DNA of 64,000 nucleotides from Homoserinimonas sp044769865 (GCF_044769865.1 NZ_JBIZWA010000001.1:744001-808000); one strand, 5' to 3'; positions 49,945 to 59,586 are shown, numbered from the stretch's first letter. Notes: generated from the letters alone by a model not told the origin. Made by a program: numbers and translations.

Positions 49945-52467
49945 ATGGCCAATCTGCTCTACCGGCTCGGACACGTCGCAAGCCGCCGCTCATGGACCTT
50001 CATCCTGTCGTGGCTCGCCGTGCTCGCCATCGCGGGTGGCTCGTTCCTCGCCTTCGGCGGCACACTCACCTCGAGCCTCAGCATCCCCGGCACCGAGACG
50101 GAGCGGGTGACGGAGCAGCTCAACGAGCGACTCGAGGGTGTCGGCGGGGCAAGCGCCACGGTCGTCTTCCAGTCCGAGGAGGGCGAGGCCCTCACGGAGA
50201 CGCAGCGCGAGGAGATCAGTGCGCTGCTTGCGGATGTCGCAGACATCGAGGGCGTTGATGCCACCGTCGACCCGTTCCAGACCGAGGAGCAGCGCACCGC
50301 GCAGGAGGACGAGCTTGAGGACGGCCTCGCGCAGATCGAGGCGGCCGAACAGCAGCTCGACGCGGCGCAGGCGCAGCTCGATGCGGGGCAGCAGCAGCTC
50401 GACGCCGGCCAGGCACAGCTCGACGCCGCCATCGCGCAGGCGCAGGCCGGCGGCATGTACGAGATGGCGAAGCCGCAGCTCGACGCGCAGCAGGCCACCA
50501 TCGACGCTCAGCAGCAGGTCATCGACGAGGGGCAGGCGCAGATCGACGCCGGCCGCGCCGAGATCGAGTCCGGCCGCGAGGAGGCCGAGGTCGGCCAGCG
50601 ACTCATGGACTACGCCTCCGGATTCGGCACCATCTCAGACGACGAGGCAACCGTGATCGGCGTCATCCAGTTCGAATCTGACCTCTTCGGCCTCGGCGAC
50701 GAACTCAAGGCCGAGGCCGCCGGCGCGCTCGACGACGCCGCCATCGAGGGTGTGCAGGTCGACTACTCGTCCACGATCGCGACCTCGATCGAAGGCCTGC
50801 TCGGGCCGGGCGAGATCATCGGCGTCATGATCGCCGCGATCGTGCTGCTCATCATGCTGCGGTCGGTCATCCCCGCGATGCTGCCCCTCATCTCGTCGAT
50901 CATCGGCGTTGGCGTGGGGGTCGCGGGCTCGCTCGCCTTCTCGAGCGTCACCGACATGACCTCGGTCACGCCCGTGCTCGGAGTCATGCTCGGCCTCGCG
51001 GTCGGCATCGACTACTCGCTCTTCATCATCAACCGTCACCGCAGCCAGATGCGCTCGGGCATGAACGTGCGCGAGTCGATCGGCCTCGCGAACGGCACCT
51101 CGGGCAACGCGGTCGTCTTCGCCGGTGCGACCGTCATCATCGCGCTGCTCGCGCTCAATGTGACGGGCATCCCATTCCTCGGCGTCATGGGAACGGTCGC
51201 GGCCGTCTGCGTGCTCATCGCCGTGCTGGTTGCCGTGAGCCTCACGCCCGCGCTGCTCGGCCTCGCCGGGGAGAAGGTGCTCAACCGCAAGGAACGAGCC
51301 CAGGTCGGCAAGGGCCACAGCGCGAAGCCCGCGCGCACGATGAGCACGCCGGTCGCACTCGCGGTGACCGCGGCATCCATCATCGGCCTCCTGGTCATCG
51401 CCATCCCGGCCCTGGCGCTGCGGCTCGGCCTGCCCGACGGTGCGAGCGAGCCGGTCGACTCGACCCAGTACCGCTCCTACACGGCCATCGCCGAGGAGTT
51501 CGGCGCGGGGCAGAGCGGACCCATCATCGTCACGGCCGAGCTGCCGGAGGCGATCGACTCGGAGGAGGAGCTCGCGACACAGGCCGACATCGCCGGTGAG
51601 CTCATGGAGCGCGACGACATCGCCGCCGTCGTCCCCGTGGGTGTCTCGGAGGAGGGCGACTACTTCGCGTTCCAGGTCATCCCCATCGACGGGCCGTCGA
51701 GCGAGACGACCGAGGAGCTCGTGCACGAGCTGCGCGCCGACTCGCCGCTCGACAGCGACATCGAGGTGGGGGTCGCGGGCCAGGCGAGCGGCAACATCGA
51801 CGTCTCGCAGAAGCTGCAAGACGTGCTGCCCCTCTACCTCGGCGTCGTCGTTGGGCTCTCGCTGCTCATCATGATCCTGGTGTTCCGCTCGCTGCTCGTG
51901 CCGATCATCGCCACCGCCGGATTCGTGCTGTCGTTCTTCGCGGCCCTCGGTGCCATCACGGCCGTGTACCAGTGGGGCTGGCTCGCCGACATCTTCCAGG
52001 TCGCGAACCCCGGCCCCGTGCTCAGCTTCGCGCCGCTCATCATCATGGGCGTGCTCTTCGGGCTCGCGATGGACTACCAGCTGTTCCTCGCATCCGGAAT
52101 GCGTGAGGCCTACGTGCACGGCATGCCGGCGCGACAGGCGGTCATCGCCGGGCGCCGCAATGCGCGCGCCGTCATCACGGCTGCCGCGATCATCATGATC
52201 GCCGTCTTCGGTGGCTTCATCTTCGCCCACATGACAATGGTGCGGCCGCTCGGTTTCGGCCTCGCCGTCGGTGTGCTCTTCGACGCCTTCGTCGTGCGCC
52301 TACTGCTCGTGCCTGCGCTCATGCACCTTGTGGGCGACAAGGCGTGGTGGCTGCCCAAGTGGCTCGACCGCATCCTGCCCAACGCCGATGTGGAGGGTGC
52401 GTCGCTGGAACGCGAGCACCCCGTGCCGGGTGCTGCCCAGCCACAGGTCGTCGGCGCGGCCAAGTGA
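49945..52467 (+). CDS. MMPL/RND-type efflux transporter
   Basis: 840 residues from ATG at 49945 (GAAAGGCACGCTC). Twelve helices in two halves, with conserved MMPL loops LAVGIDYSLFIINRHRSQM and LFGLAMDYQLFLASGMREAY. The first periplasmic loop contains a long helical run of about 100 residues (IEAAEQQLDAAQAQLDAGQQ, then more of the same) built on a seven-residue QLDAxQA-type period, likely a coiled-coil pin. Family members export lipids or drugs. Regulated by the divergent TetR. Confidence 0.94.
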   Translation: MANLLYRLGHVASRRSWTFILSWLAVLAIAGGSFLAFGGTLTSSLSIPGTETERVTEQLNERLEGVGGASATVVFQSEEGEALTETQREEISALLADVADIEGVDATVDPFQTEEQRTAQEDELEDGLAQIEAAEQQLDAAQAQLDAGQQQLDAGQAQLDAAIAQAQAGGMYEMAKPQLDAQQATIDAQQQVIDEGQAQIDAGRAEIESGREEAEVGQRLMDYASGFGTISDDEATVIGVIQFESDLFGLGDELKAEAAGALDDAAIEGVQVDYSSTIATSIEGLLGPGEIIGVMIAAIVLLIMLRSVIPAMLPLISSIIGVGVGVAGSLAFSSVTDMTSVTPVLGVMLGLAVGIDYSLFIINRHRSQMRSGMNVRESIGLANGTSGNAVVFAGATVIIALLALNVTGIPFLGVMGTVAAVCVLIAVLVAVSLTPALLGLAGEKVLNRKERAQVGKGHSAKPARTMSTPVALAVTAASIIGLLVIAIPALALRLGLPDGASEPVDSTQYRSYTAIAEEFGAGQSGPIIVTAELPEAIDSEEELATQADIAGELMERDDIAAVVPVGVSEEGDYFAFQVIPIDGPSSETTEELVHELRADSPLDSDIEVGVAGQASGNIDVSQKLQDVLPLYLGVVVGLSLLIMILVFRSLLVPIIATAGFVLSFFAALGAITAVYQWGWLADIFQVANPGPVLSFAPLIIMGVLFGLAMDYQLFLASGMREAYVHGMPARQAVIAGRRNARAVITAAAIIMIAVFGGFIFAHMTMVRPLGFGLAVGVLFDAFVVRLLLVPALMHLVGDKAWWLPKWLDRILPNADVEGASLEREHPVPGAAQPQVVGAAK

Positions 52468-52523
52468 GCGGCGGCATCCCTCTGCGGTATGGGATGCTCC
52501 CACCTGCAAGCCGATAGCCTGCC

Positions 52524-53969
52524 GTGGTGGGGAGATCTGATGAGGCGGCGCGCAGGCGCCTGACACGGATGCCCCCGCAGGGGGCGATCATCGCCGTGCT
52601 CGCGGTCGCGGGGCTGTGCTCGTCGTTCATGTTCACGCTCGTCGTGCCGATCCAGACGAAGCTGCCCGAGCTGCTCGACGCCAGCCGGGAGGACACCGCC
52701 TGGGTCGTGACATCCACCCTCGTCGCTGCCGCCGTCATGACGCCCATCGCCGGCCGACTCGGCGACATGTATGGCAAGCGGCGGATGGTGCTGTGGCTGC
52801 TCGCCGTCATGGTCGTGGGGTCGATCATCACGGCCCTCTCCCCCGGTCTGGTCGGGGTCATCATCGGCCGCACCCTGCAGGGCGCCATGACCGGCGTCAT
52901 CCCCCTCGGTATCTCGATCCTGCGCGACGTGCTGCACAAAGACCGGGTCGATTCCGCGATCGCGCTCATCAGCGCGACCCTCGGCGTGGGTGGGGCACTC
53001 GGCCTGCCCGTCAGTGCCCTCGTCACCGAATACACCGACTGGCATGTGCTGTTCTGGATGACCGCGGCCTTCGGCGTGATCGTCTTCGGGCTCGTGGTGT
53101 GGATCGTGCCTGTGAGCGTGATGCGCACTGGCGGACGCTTCGACTACCTGGGCGCCATCGGGATGGCGGTCGGTCTCGTCGGCATCCTCATCGCCCTCTC
53201 CCGCGGCAACGAGTGGGGCTGGACCTCCCCCACGACGCTCCTGCTCGGTGTCGGCGGCGTCGGCGTGCTGGTGCTGTGGGGCTGGTACCAGATGCGGGCG
53301 AGCGCGCCGCTCCTGAACCTGCGCGTCGCGGCGAGGCTGCCCGTGCTGCTCACCAACCTCGCCTCGCTCGCCATGGGCTTCGCCCTGTTCTCTTCGAGCG
53401 TCGCCTACCCGCAGATACTCGAGCTCCCGGTGAGCACGGGCGGCTTCGGCCTCTCGCTGCTCGCCGCAAGCCTCATTGTCATGCCGTCAGGCCTGGTCAT
53501 GATGCTGCTCTCCCCTTACTCGGGCAAGCTCGCCGGGATCTTCGGCCCCAAGCTCCTGCTCGTGCTGGGGGCGATCGCCCTCCTCTGCGCCTACGGCTTC
53601 ACGCTGCTGTTCGCCTCCGAGGTGTGGCAGATCCTGATCGCCAACGTGCTGATCGGTGTCGGCATCGGCTTCGGCTATTCGGCGATGCCCATGCTCATCA
53701 TGCGTTCGGTGCCGCAGAGCGAGACCGGGGCATCCAATGGCCTCAACGCCCTCTTCCGCTCGCTCGGCACGAGCGGAGCGGCGGCGGTCGTCGGCGCCGT
53801 GCTGGCCACGCACACCGAGGTCATCGGCGGGGTGCCGACGCCGACCCCGCTGGCGTTCCAGTATGCGTTCCTGCTCGGGGGCGGGGCCGCGCTCGTGGCA
53901 CTCCTGATCGGGCTGGTCATCCCGTCCAAGCGGGACCGGCACGAGCAGCACCCCTCGCTGCCGAACTAG
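52524..53969 (+). CDS. MFS transporter (DHA2-like, 14 helices)
   Basis: 481 residues. Motif A-like GRLGDMYGKRRMVL, motif C-like GVGGALGLPVSALVTEYTDWHVLFW and RSVPQSETGASNGLNALFRSLGTS are typical of DHA2-like drug/proton antiporters. The GTG start at 52524 is the first possible; a later ATG at 52569 (MPPQGAIIAVLAV) is equally plausible. It is co-oriented with MMPL and probably part of the same efflux unit. Its TAG stop shares the sequence CTAG with the stop of the fragment on the other strand. Confidence 0.92.
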   Translation: MVGRSDEAARRRLTRMPPQGAIIAVLAVAGLCSSFMFTLVVPIQTKLPELLDASREDTAWVVTSTLVAAAVMTPIAGRLGDMYGKRRMVLWLLAVMVVGSIITALSPGLVGVIIGRTLQGAMTGVIPLGISILRDVLHKDRVDSAIALISATLGVGGALGLPVSALVTEYTDWHVLFWMTAAFGVIVFGLVVWIVPVSVMRTGGRFDYLGAIGMAVGLVGILIALSRGNEWGWTSPTTLLLGVGGVGVLVLWGWYQMRASAPLLNLRVAARLPVLLTNLASLAMGFALFSSSVAYPQILELPVSTGGFGLSLLAASLIVMPSGLVMMLLSPYSGKLAGIFGPKLLLVLGAIALLCAYGFTLLFASEVWQILIANVLIGVGIGFGYSAMPMLIMRSVPQSETGASNGLNALFRSLGTSGAAAVVGAVLATHTEVIGGVPTPTPLAFQYAFLLGGGAALVALLIGLVIPSKRDRHEQHPSLPN

Positions 53970-54116
53970 AGCCGGCCGGCAGCCTCCTGCGCTGCTTCGA
54001 GCAGGCGCGGCACTCCGGCCTCGAGCGTCGGCCCGAACTCGTCGCCCGGGCGCTGTCCGTCGAGCCAGCGCGTGTAGATGGCCTCGCAGAAGATGGCGGC
54101 CTTCCAGAGCGCGAGC
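53966..54116 (-). pseudogene. C-terminal fragment of an aminoglycoside-phosphotransferase-like protein
   Basis: The minus frame from about 54116 to the stop at 53966 reads LALWKAAIFCEAIYTRWLDGQ, then PTLEAGVPRLLEAAQEA, the recognisable end of the ACAD10-type phosphotransferase family (Y/F-W-K-x-A-x-x-x-E-x-x-Y-x-R). Nothing of the kinase core precedes it. The reading frame continues upstream into antisense of another gene fragment. It is a broken gene end. Confidence 0.7.
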
Positions 54117-54326
54117 GGCGGGCTCGCCACCGTGCCCGGGGCTGTGCTGGGCGCGCTGTTCATCCAGTTCGTGCCGACCCTCGCCTCGAGCATCAGCCCC
54201 GCTGCAACCGGCGCCGCGTACGGCATCGTGCTCATCCTGTTCGCGTTCTTCGTGCCCTACAGCCTCGTTGGCCTGGCGCGGGCGTTGCTGGGGCCGCTCG
54301 TCGCGCGGATCCCCGGGCCGCGCTGA
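54117..54326 (+). pseudogene. C-terminal fragment of a branched-chain amino acid ABC permease (LivM-like)
   Basis: The plus frame reads GGLATVPGAVLGALFIQF, SSISPAATGAAYGIVLILF and VPYSLVGLARALLGPL, the last helix and tail of LivM-type permeases. No start or upstream helices exist. It begins exactly where the opposite-strand phosphotransferase fragment ends, so the two are joined at a deletion point near 54113-54117. The stop precedes ppsA by 22 bases. Confidence 0.75.
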
Positions 54327-54348
54327 CCCGGGGATCACGCACGCACGG

Positions 54349-56736
54349 TCAGACCTCGACGGGCTCCGCCTGCTTGGCCAGCGACATCCACGTCTCCACG
54401 ACCGTGTCGGGATTGAGGGAGATCGATTCGATGCCCTGGTCAAGGAGCCAGCGCGCAAGGTCGGGGTGGTCCGAGGGGCCCTGCCCGCAGATGCCGACGT
54501 ACTTGCCGCGGCGCAGGCACGCCTCGATCGCCATGGAGAACATCTTCAGCACCGCCGGGTCGCGCTCGTCGAACGTCTGCGCGACGAGCGCGGAGTCGCG
54601 GTCGAGGCCGAGCGTGAGCTGGGTCATGTCATTGGAGCCGATCGAGAAACCGTCGAAGTGGTCGAGGAACTCGTCCGCGAGCAGCGCGTTGGAGGGGACC
54701 TCGCACATCATGACGACCTCGAGGCCGTTCTCACCGCGGCGCAGGCCGTTCTCGGCGAGGATCTCCATGACGGCGGCGCCCTCGGCGACGGTGCGCACGA
54801 ACGGGATCATGAGCTTGACGTTGGTGAGCCCCATCTCGTCGCGCACGAACTTGAGCGCCTTGCACTCGAGGTCGAAGCATTCGCGGAAGTCGGCGGAGAC
54901 GTAGCGGGATGCGCCGCGGTAGCCGATCATCGGGTTCTCCTCCTCCGGCTCGTAGCGGTCGCCGCCGAGGAGGTTCGCGTATTCGTTGGATTTGAAGTCG
55001 CTCATCCGCACGATCACAGGCTCCGGGGCGAATGCCGCCGCGAGCATCGAGACGCCCTCGGCGACACGCTTCACGAAGAAGTCCTCTGGCGATGCGTAGG
55101 CGGCGATGCGCTCGGAGATCTGCGACTTCAGCGGTTCGGGCAGTGTGTCGTGCTCGAGCAGGGCGCGCGGGTGGATGCCGATCTGGCGGTTGATGATGAA
55201 CTCCAGCCGCGCGAGCCCCACCCCGCGGTGCGGCAGCCGAGAGAAGGAGAACGCCTGGTCGGGCGTGCCCACGTTCATCATGATCTTCACCGGGATCTCG
55301 GGCATCGCATCCAGGTGCGTCTCCTCCTCCGTGAATTCGAGGAGCCCCGCGTAGATGAAGCCGTCGTCTCCCTCGGAGCACGACACGGTGACCTCGGCGC
55401 CCTCCGTGAGCACGGATGTCGCATCCCCGGTTCCGACGACGGCCGGGATGCCCAGTTCGCGGGCGATGATCGCCGCGTGGCAGGTGCGCCCGCCACGGTT
55501 GGTGACGATGGCCGAAGCCTTCTTCATGATCGGCTCCCAGTCGGGGTCGGTCATATCTGCCACCAGCACATCGCCGGCCTTGAAGTCGGCCATCGAGTCG
55601 ATGCCCCGCATGACACTCACCCGTCCGGCGCCGATCTTCTGGCCGATCGCGCGACCCGTGGAGAGCACTTCGCTGCGGTCACGCAGCACGAAGCGGCGCA
55701 TGACGTTGGCGTCTGCGCGCGACACGACCGTCTCCGGGCGCGCCTGCAGGATGTAGATCTTGCCGTCGATCCCGTCGCGGGCCCACTCGATGTCCATCGG
55801 CCGGCCGTAGTGCTTCTCGATGGTCAGGGCGTGCTGCGCCAACTCCTCGACCTCGGCATCCGTGATGCTGAACAGGCGACGCTCGGCAGGGTCGACGTCG
55901 GCGAAGACGGTGCTGCCGCCGAGTTCCACGCCGTCGGCGTAGCGCATGGCGATGGCCTTCTGCCCCACCGAACGCTTCAGGATCGCCGGGCGGCCCGCCT
56001 CGAGGGCGGGCTTGTACACGTAGAACTCGTCAGGGTTCACAGCACCCTGCACGACGGCCTCGCCGAGCCCGTACGAGCTGGTGACGAACACCGCGTCGGA
56101 GAAGCCCGACTCGGTGTCGACCGTGAACATGACACCCGAGGCACCGATGTCGGAGCGCACCATCCGCTGCACGCCCACCGACAGGGCGACGTCGTGGTGG
56201 TCGAAGCCGTTGTGCACGCGGTAGGCGATGGCGCGGTCGTTGTAGAGCGACGAGAACACGTGGCGCACCGCCTGCAGCACGCTGTCGATGCCCGAGATGT
56301 TGAGGTAGGTCTCCTGCTGGCCGGCGAATGACGCATCCGGCAGGTCCTCCGCCGTGGCCGAGGAGCGCACGGCCCACGAGACCGACTCCGGTGACGGGTC
56401 ATTTGCGACGAGGGTCTCGTAGGCGCTGCGGATGTCGCGGTCGAGGTCTGCCGGCAGCACCTGCTCCTCGATCCACCCGCGGACGACAGCGCCGACCTGC
56501 GAGAGCTGCGTCACATCATCCACATCGATGGCGTCGACCGCGGCACGGATGCGCTCGTCGAGGCCGCCCTCTGCGAGGAAGGCGCGATACGCATCCGCTG
56601 TTGTGGCGAAGCCGCCGGGCACCCGCACGCCCGCCCCCGACAGGTTGGAGACCATCTCGCCGAGGGAGGCGTTCTTGCCGCCGACCTGCGGCAGGTGTGC
56701 CATGCCGACCTCGTGGAACCAGAGGATGTTGCTCAT
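54349..56736 (-). CDS. ppsA: Phosphoenolpyruvate synthase
   Basis: 795 residues from ATG at 56736 (MSNILWFHEVGMAHLPQ). It makes PEP from pyruvate and ATP for gluconeogenesis. Order: ATP-binding domain (GGKNASLGEM), phosphohistidine domain GGRTCHAAIIARELGIPAVVG with His420 (His421 in E. coli), then the PEP/pyruvate barrel with IGSNDMTQLTLGLDRDS and GQGPSDHPDLA. It lies 20 bases downstream of the ppsR regulator gene on the same strand, forming the usual pair. Confidence 0.97.
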   Translation of the reverse strand: MSNILWFHEVGMAHLPQVGGKNASLGEMVSNLSGAGVRVPGGFATTADAYRAFLAEGGLDERIRAAVDAIDVDDVTQLSQVGAVVRGWIEEQVLPADLDRDIRSAYETLVANDPSPESVSWAVRSSATAEDLPDASFAGQQETYLNISGIDSVLQAVRHVFSSLYNDRAIAYRVHNGFDHHDVALSVGVQRMVRSDIGASGVMFTVDTESGFSDAVFVTSSYGLGEAVVQGAVNPDEFYVYKPALEAGRPAILKRSVGQKAIAMRYADGVELGGSTVFADVDPAERRLFSITDAEVEELAQHALTIEKHYGRPMDIEWARDGIDGKIYILQARPETVVSRADANVMRRFVLRDRSEVLSTGRAIGQKIGAGRVSVMRGIDSMADFKAGDVLVADMTDPDWEPIMKKASAIVTNRGGRTCHAAIIARELGIPAVVGTGDATSVLTEGAEVTVSCSEGDDGFIYAGLLEFTEEETHLDAMPEIPVKIMMNVGTPDQAFSFSRLPHRGVGLARLEFIINRQIGIHPRALLEHDTLPEPLKSQISERIAAYASPEDFFVKRVAEGVSMLAAAFAPEPVIVRMSDFKSNEYANLLGGDRYEPEEENPMIGYRGASRYVSADFRECFDLECKALKFVRDEMGLTNVKLMIPFVRTVAEGAAVMEILAENGLRRGENGLEVVMMCEVPSNALLADEFLDHFDGFSIGSNDMTQLTLGLDRDSALVAQTFDERDPAVLKMFSMAIEACLRRGKYVGICGQGPSDHPDLARWLLDQGIESISLNPDTVVETWMSLAKQAEPVEV

Positions 56737-56756
56737 TACTGTCACTTTCATTTGGG

Positions 56757-57578
56757 TCAGGCACGCAGATTCATGGTCCGCATGATGACTGCCGACATCT
56801 CCTCGACGCTCTTTGTCGAGGAGTTGAGGAAGGGGATTCCGTTGCGCAGGTAGAGGTCTTCGGCACGGCGAAGCTCGATCGTGCACTGCTCGAGGCTCGC
56901 GTAACGACTGTTGGGCCGGCGCTCATTGCGCACCTGACTGAGTCGCATCGGCGTCGTGGTGAGGCCGAAGCATCGCCCCGCGAACTTGGCGAGGGGTCGG
57001 GGAAGACCCTCGGTCGGGAAGTCGTCGTCGGTGAGCGGGTAGTTGGCGACGAGGATGCCGTGCTGCAGCGCCATATACATGGTCGTGGGGGTCTTGCCGC
57101 AGCGGGAAGGCGCGATGATGACCACCTCGGCGAGGTCCGGCGCCGTCGCGCTCTGGCCATCGTCGTGCTGCATCGCGTATTCCACCGCTCGGATGCGCTG
57201 GAAGTATCGGTCGGCGTTCGCGATGCCGTGAAACTGCATGAGCTCGGTGGATGCCGTCACCCCGAGCGCCTGCTCAAGCTCCGTCAGGTGCCCCGCGAGC
57301 AGATCGATCACGGCAACTGACGACTCCGTGAGGATGCTGCGCAGCGACATCTGCTTGAGCGTGATGAAGACGATCGGGCTGAGGCCGGCCGCCGCATCTC
57401 GGGTGGTTCGCTCGACGACCCTGCGGGCCTCCTCCTCGCTGTCGACGAAGGGAATGGTGTGCCGCTCGAAGGTGATCCCGGGAAAGTTCACCAGGAGCGC
57501 ATTGCCGAGGGTCTCCGCGGTGACGCCCGTGCCATCCGACACGAAGTATGCGGCGCGCACGGGGAGCGGCGCATCCAT
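56757..57578 (-). CDS. ppsR: PEP synthase regulatory kinase/pyrophosphorylase
   Basis: 273 residues from ATG at 57578 (MDAPLPVRAAYFVSDGTG); a GTG at 57611 would add 11 residues. This DUF299 protein phosphorylates PEP synthase with ADP and dephosphorylates it with Pi. Landmarks: SDGTGVTAETLG, VDLLAGHL-like segment, the P-loop IIAPSRCGKTPTTMYMAL and GLTTTPMRLSQVRNERRPNSRYAS. Adjacent to and upstream of ppsA, as in many bacteria. Confidence 0.93.
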   Translation of the reverse strand: MDAPLPVRAAYFVSDGTGVTAETLGNALLVNFPGITFERHTIPFVDSEEEARRVVERTTRDAAAGLSPIVFITLKQMSLRSILTESSVAVIDLLAGHLTELEQALGVTASTELMQFHGIANADRYFQRIRAVEYAMQHDDGQSATAPDLAEVVIIAPSRCGKTPTTMYMALQHGILVANYPLTDDDFPTEGLPRPLAKFAGRCFGLTTTPMRLSQVRNERRPNSRYASLEQCTIELRRAEDLYLRNGIPFLNSSTKSVEEMSAVIMRTMNLRA

Positions 57579-57634
57579 TGTCGCGGGGGCGACAGGAGAA
57601 AAAGGGGGCACACTTCAACGATAGAGAAGAAAAT

Positions 57635-57668
57635 GATTCCTCCCGCCCGAATCCGTCAGGAAGGAATC
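57635..57668. promoter_or_regulatory. Possible operator upstream of ppsR-ppsA
   Basis: GATTCCT (57635-57641) and AGGAATC (57662-57668) form an inverted repeat with a 20-base spacer in an AT-rich stretch, 24-57 bases before the first possible start. More copies of GAATC lie between and beyond. Weak evidence only. Confidence 0.35.
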
Positions 57669-57681
57669 GTGATTCTTTCGC

Positions 57682-58599
57682 TCATTGCATTTTTGTGACC
57701 GACCCAGATGCCCGGTGCATATTGCGCGGGTGGCGCTCGGCGAAGTCGCGCGCGATGTGCTCCATGGTCACGAACTCGACCGCGTCGTGCGAGCCGATGT
57801 GGTCGAAGAGCCGCTCAAGCATGAGCAGGTTCTGGGGTCGGCCCGAGACATCCGGATGGATCGTGATGGGGAACACCCCGTACTCCATCTCGCGGTAGAC
57901 CCAGTCGAACTGGTCCTTCCACAGTTGCTCGATGTCGCGCGGTGACACGAAGCCGTGGCTGTTGGGGCTCGACTTGATGAACATCATGGGCGGGAGGTCG
58001 TCGAGGTACCAGGACGCCGGGATCTCGATCAGGTCGGTCTCCTTGCCCCGCTCGAGCGGCTTCATCCACTCGCGCGCAGAGGTCGCCTCGTAGTTGACGT
58101 TGGTCCAGGTGTCGCCGACCCGCACGTAGTAGGGCGTGTGGTCGTTGTGCATGAGCGAGTGGTCGTAGAGGAAGCCGCGCTCGAGCAGGATCTCGTTGGT
58201 GACCTTGGAGAACTCCCACCAGGGCGCCACATAGCCGACCGGCTTCTTGCCGCTCCGCGTCGTGATGAGGTCAGTGCAGTAGTCGAGCACCTCGGTCTCC
58301 TGCTCGCGGGTCATCGCGATGGGGTTCTCGTGCGAGTAACCGTGCACGCCGATCTCGTGGCCGCTCTCGACGACGGCGTCGAACTGCTCGGGGAAGGTCT
58401 CAACGGAGTGGCCGGGCCAGAACCAGGACATCTGCATGTCGCGGCGGCGGGCCAACTCGAGCAGGCGCGGCACGCCGACCTCGCCCGCGAACAGCCCGCG
58501 GGAGATGTCGCCCGGGGAATCCTCGCCGCCGTAGGAACCGAGCCAGCCGCCCACCGCATCCACGTCGACACCGACGCTCACGTAGATCTTCTTTGCCAT
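57682..58599 (-). CDS. Polysaccharide deacetylase-type amidohydrolase (PuuE/HpPgdA-like)
   Basis: 305 residues, NodB homology fold. Metal-binding and catalytic parts: VSVGVDVDAVGGW near the start, HEIGVHGYSHENP (HxxxH) and YVAPWWEFSK, then TIHPDVSGRPQNLLML near the end. The circular-permuted look and length fit the subfamily that includes PuuE allantoinase and Helicobacter PgdA, soluble enzymes without a signal peptide. It follows the asparaginase gene by 15 bases, so a shared amide-hydrolysing pathway is likely; the substrate is unknown. Confidence 0.88.
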   Translation of the reverse strand: MAKKIYVSVGVDVDAVGGWLGSYGGEDSPGDISRGLFAGEVGVPRLLELARRRDMQMSWFWPGHSVETFPEQFDAVVESGHEIGVHGYSHENPIAMTREQETEVLDYCTDLITTRSGKKPVGYVAPWWEFSKVTNEILLERGFLYDHSLMHNDHTPYYVRVGDTWTNVNYEATSAREWMKPLERGKETDLIEIPASWYLDDLPPMMFIKSSPNSHGFVSPRDIEQLWKDQFDWVYREMEYGVFPITIHPDVSGRPQNLLMLERLFDHIGSHDAVEFVTMEHIARDFAERHPRNMHRASGSVTKMQ

Positions 58600-58614
58600 G
58601 GTGTTTCCCTTCTT

Positions 58615-59586
58615 CTAAGTGGCGTGCCTGCCGAATCGTTCGGCGAGCGGTTCCGCCGCTTCGCGCTGGTCGAGCAGGAGGGCGAGCAGGATGCGTGCCT
58701 GGAACGGGTTGAGGGTCCCGGCCGGGATCGCCCCCGCGCGCAGCAGGTCGGCGCCCCCGCCGTTGCCGTAGATGCCCGCGATGGGCCCCCGGGCGACGCG
58801 AGTCGCGAGCACGACTGGCACCTCCCGGCGCACGCAGTCCTCGACGATCGAGAGGTAGCCCTCACCCGCGTTGCCGGCGCCGGTGCCCGCGAGCACGAGC
58901 CCGTCGGCGCCGCTCTCGAGTGCGTGCTGCATGTGGGCGGGATTCGCGCCGGGGTAGGTGAACAGGGCGTCCACGCGCAGGCCGTCGAATGTCTCGGTCG
59001 GCAGGCTCAGGATGTCGCGCGCCACGGGCCGCGCGGTGTTGACCCAGCCCTCCAGCCCCCGAACCCCGAGCAGCAACGGCCCCTCGAACGCAGTGGGCGC
59101 GAGTGTCTCGACCTTGCGCGCGCCCTTCGCGGCGAAGAGTTGCCCGGCGAAGGCGATGCCGACACCGATGCCCCTGAAGACCGGGTCGGCGGCGGCTTCG
59201 ATCGCCTCCGAGAGATTGCGGGGGCCATCCGTGTCGGGCTCGTCGGCGCCGCGTTGCGCGCCGGTGAAGATGACGGGTTTGTCGCCCGCGTGCACGAGGT
59301 CGGCCAGGTAGGCGGTCTCCTCCATCGTGTCGGTGCCGTGCGTGACGACGATGCCGTCGATCTCCGGATCGGCGGCGCGGTGCTCGATCTCCTCGACCAC
59401 GAGGCGTAGCTCCCGCAGCCCCAGTCGGTAACTCCCGGTGCGGAACACCTCGGAGGTGCTCACGTCGATGTCGGACGACGACGGCACCAGGTCGGCGATC
59501 GAGTCGACCGCCACGGAGCCGGATGCGCCCTCCGCACGTCGCGACACGATCGTGCCGCCGGTCCCGATCACGTGCACTCGCGTCAT
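58615..59586 (-). CDS. L-asparaginase-type amidohydrolase
   Basis: 323 residues. The two catalytic threonines are Thr12 (VIGTGGTIVS) and Thr85 in VVTHGTDTMEET, with Asp86. No signal peptide, so cytoplasmic type. The C-terminal domain LLRAGAIPAGTLNPFQARILLALLL is typical. It lies upstream of a deacetylase-type hydrolase with which it probably forms an operon. It could hydrolyse an amide other than asparagine. The start at 59586 (MTRVHVIGTGG) gives the normal N-terminus. Confidence 0.92.
   Translation of the reverse strand: MTRVHVIGTGGTIVSRRAEGASGSVAVDSIADLVPSSSDIDVSTSEVFRTGSYRLGLRELRLVVEEIEHRAADPEIDGIVVTHGTDTMEETAYLADLVHAGDKPVIFTGAQRGADEPDTDGPRNLSEAIEAAADPVFRGIGVGIAFAGQLFAAKGARKVETLAPTAFEGPLLLGVRGLEGWVNTARPVARDILSLPTETFDGLRVDALFTYPGANPAHMQHALESGADGLVLAGTGAGNAGEGYLSIVEDCVRREVPVVLATRVARGPIAGIYGNGGGADLLRAGAIPAGTLNPFQARILLALLLDQREAAEPLAERFGRHAT

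Noticed and set aside
54078..54326. Independent small membrane protein of 82 residues
   Set aside because: Its first residues are antisense to the phosphotransferase fragment and the rest is only the tail of a LivM-like permease; better explained as a gene fragment.
52616..54904. 762-codon plus-strand frame through MFS and ppsA
   Set aside because: Crosses two real genes and a deletion scar in the wrong frame; compositionally a shadow.
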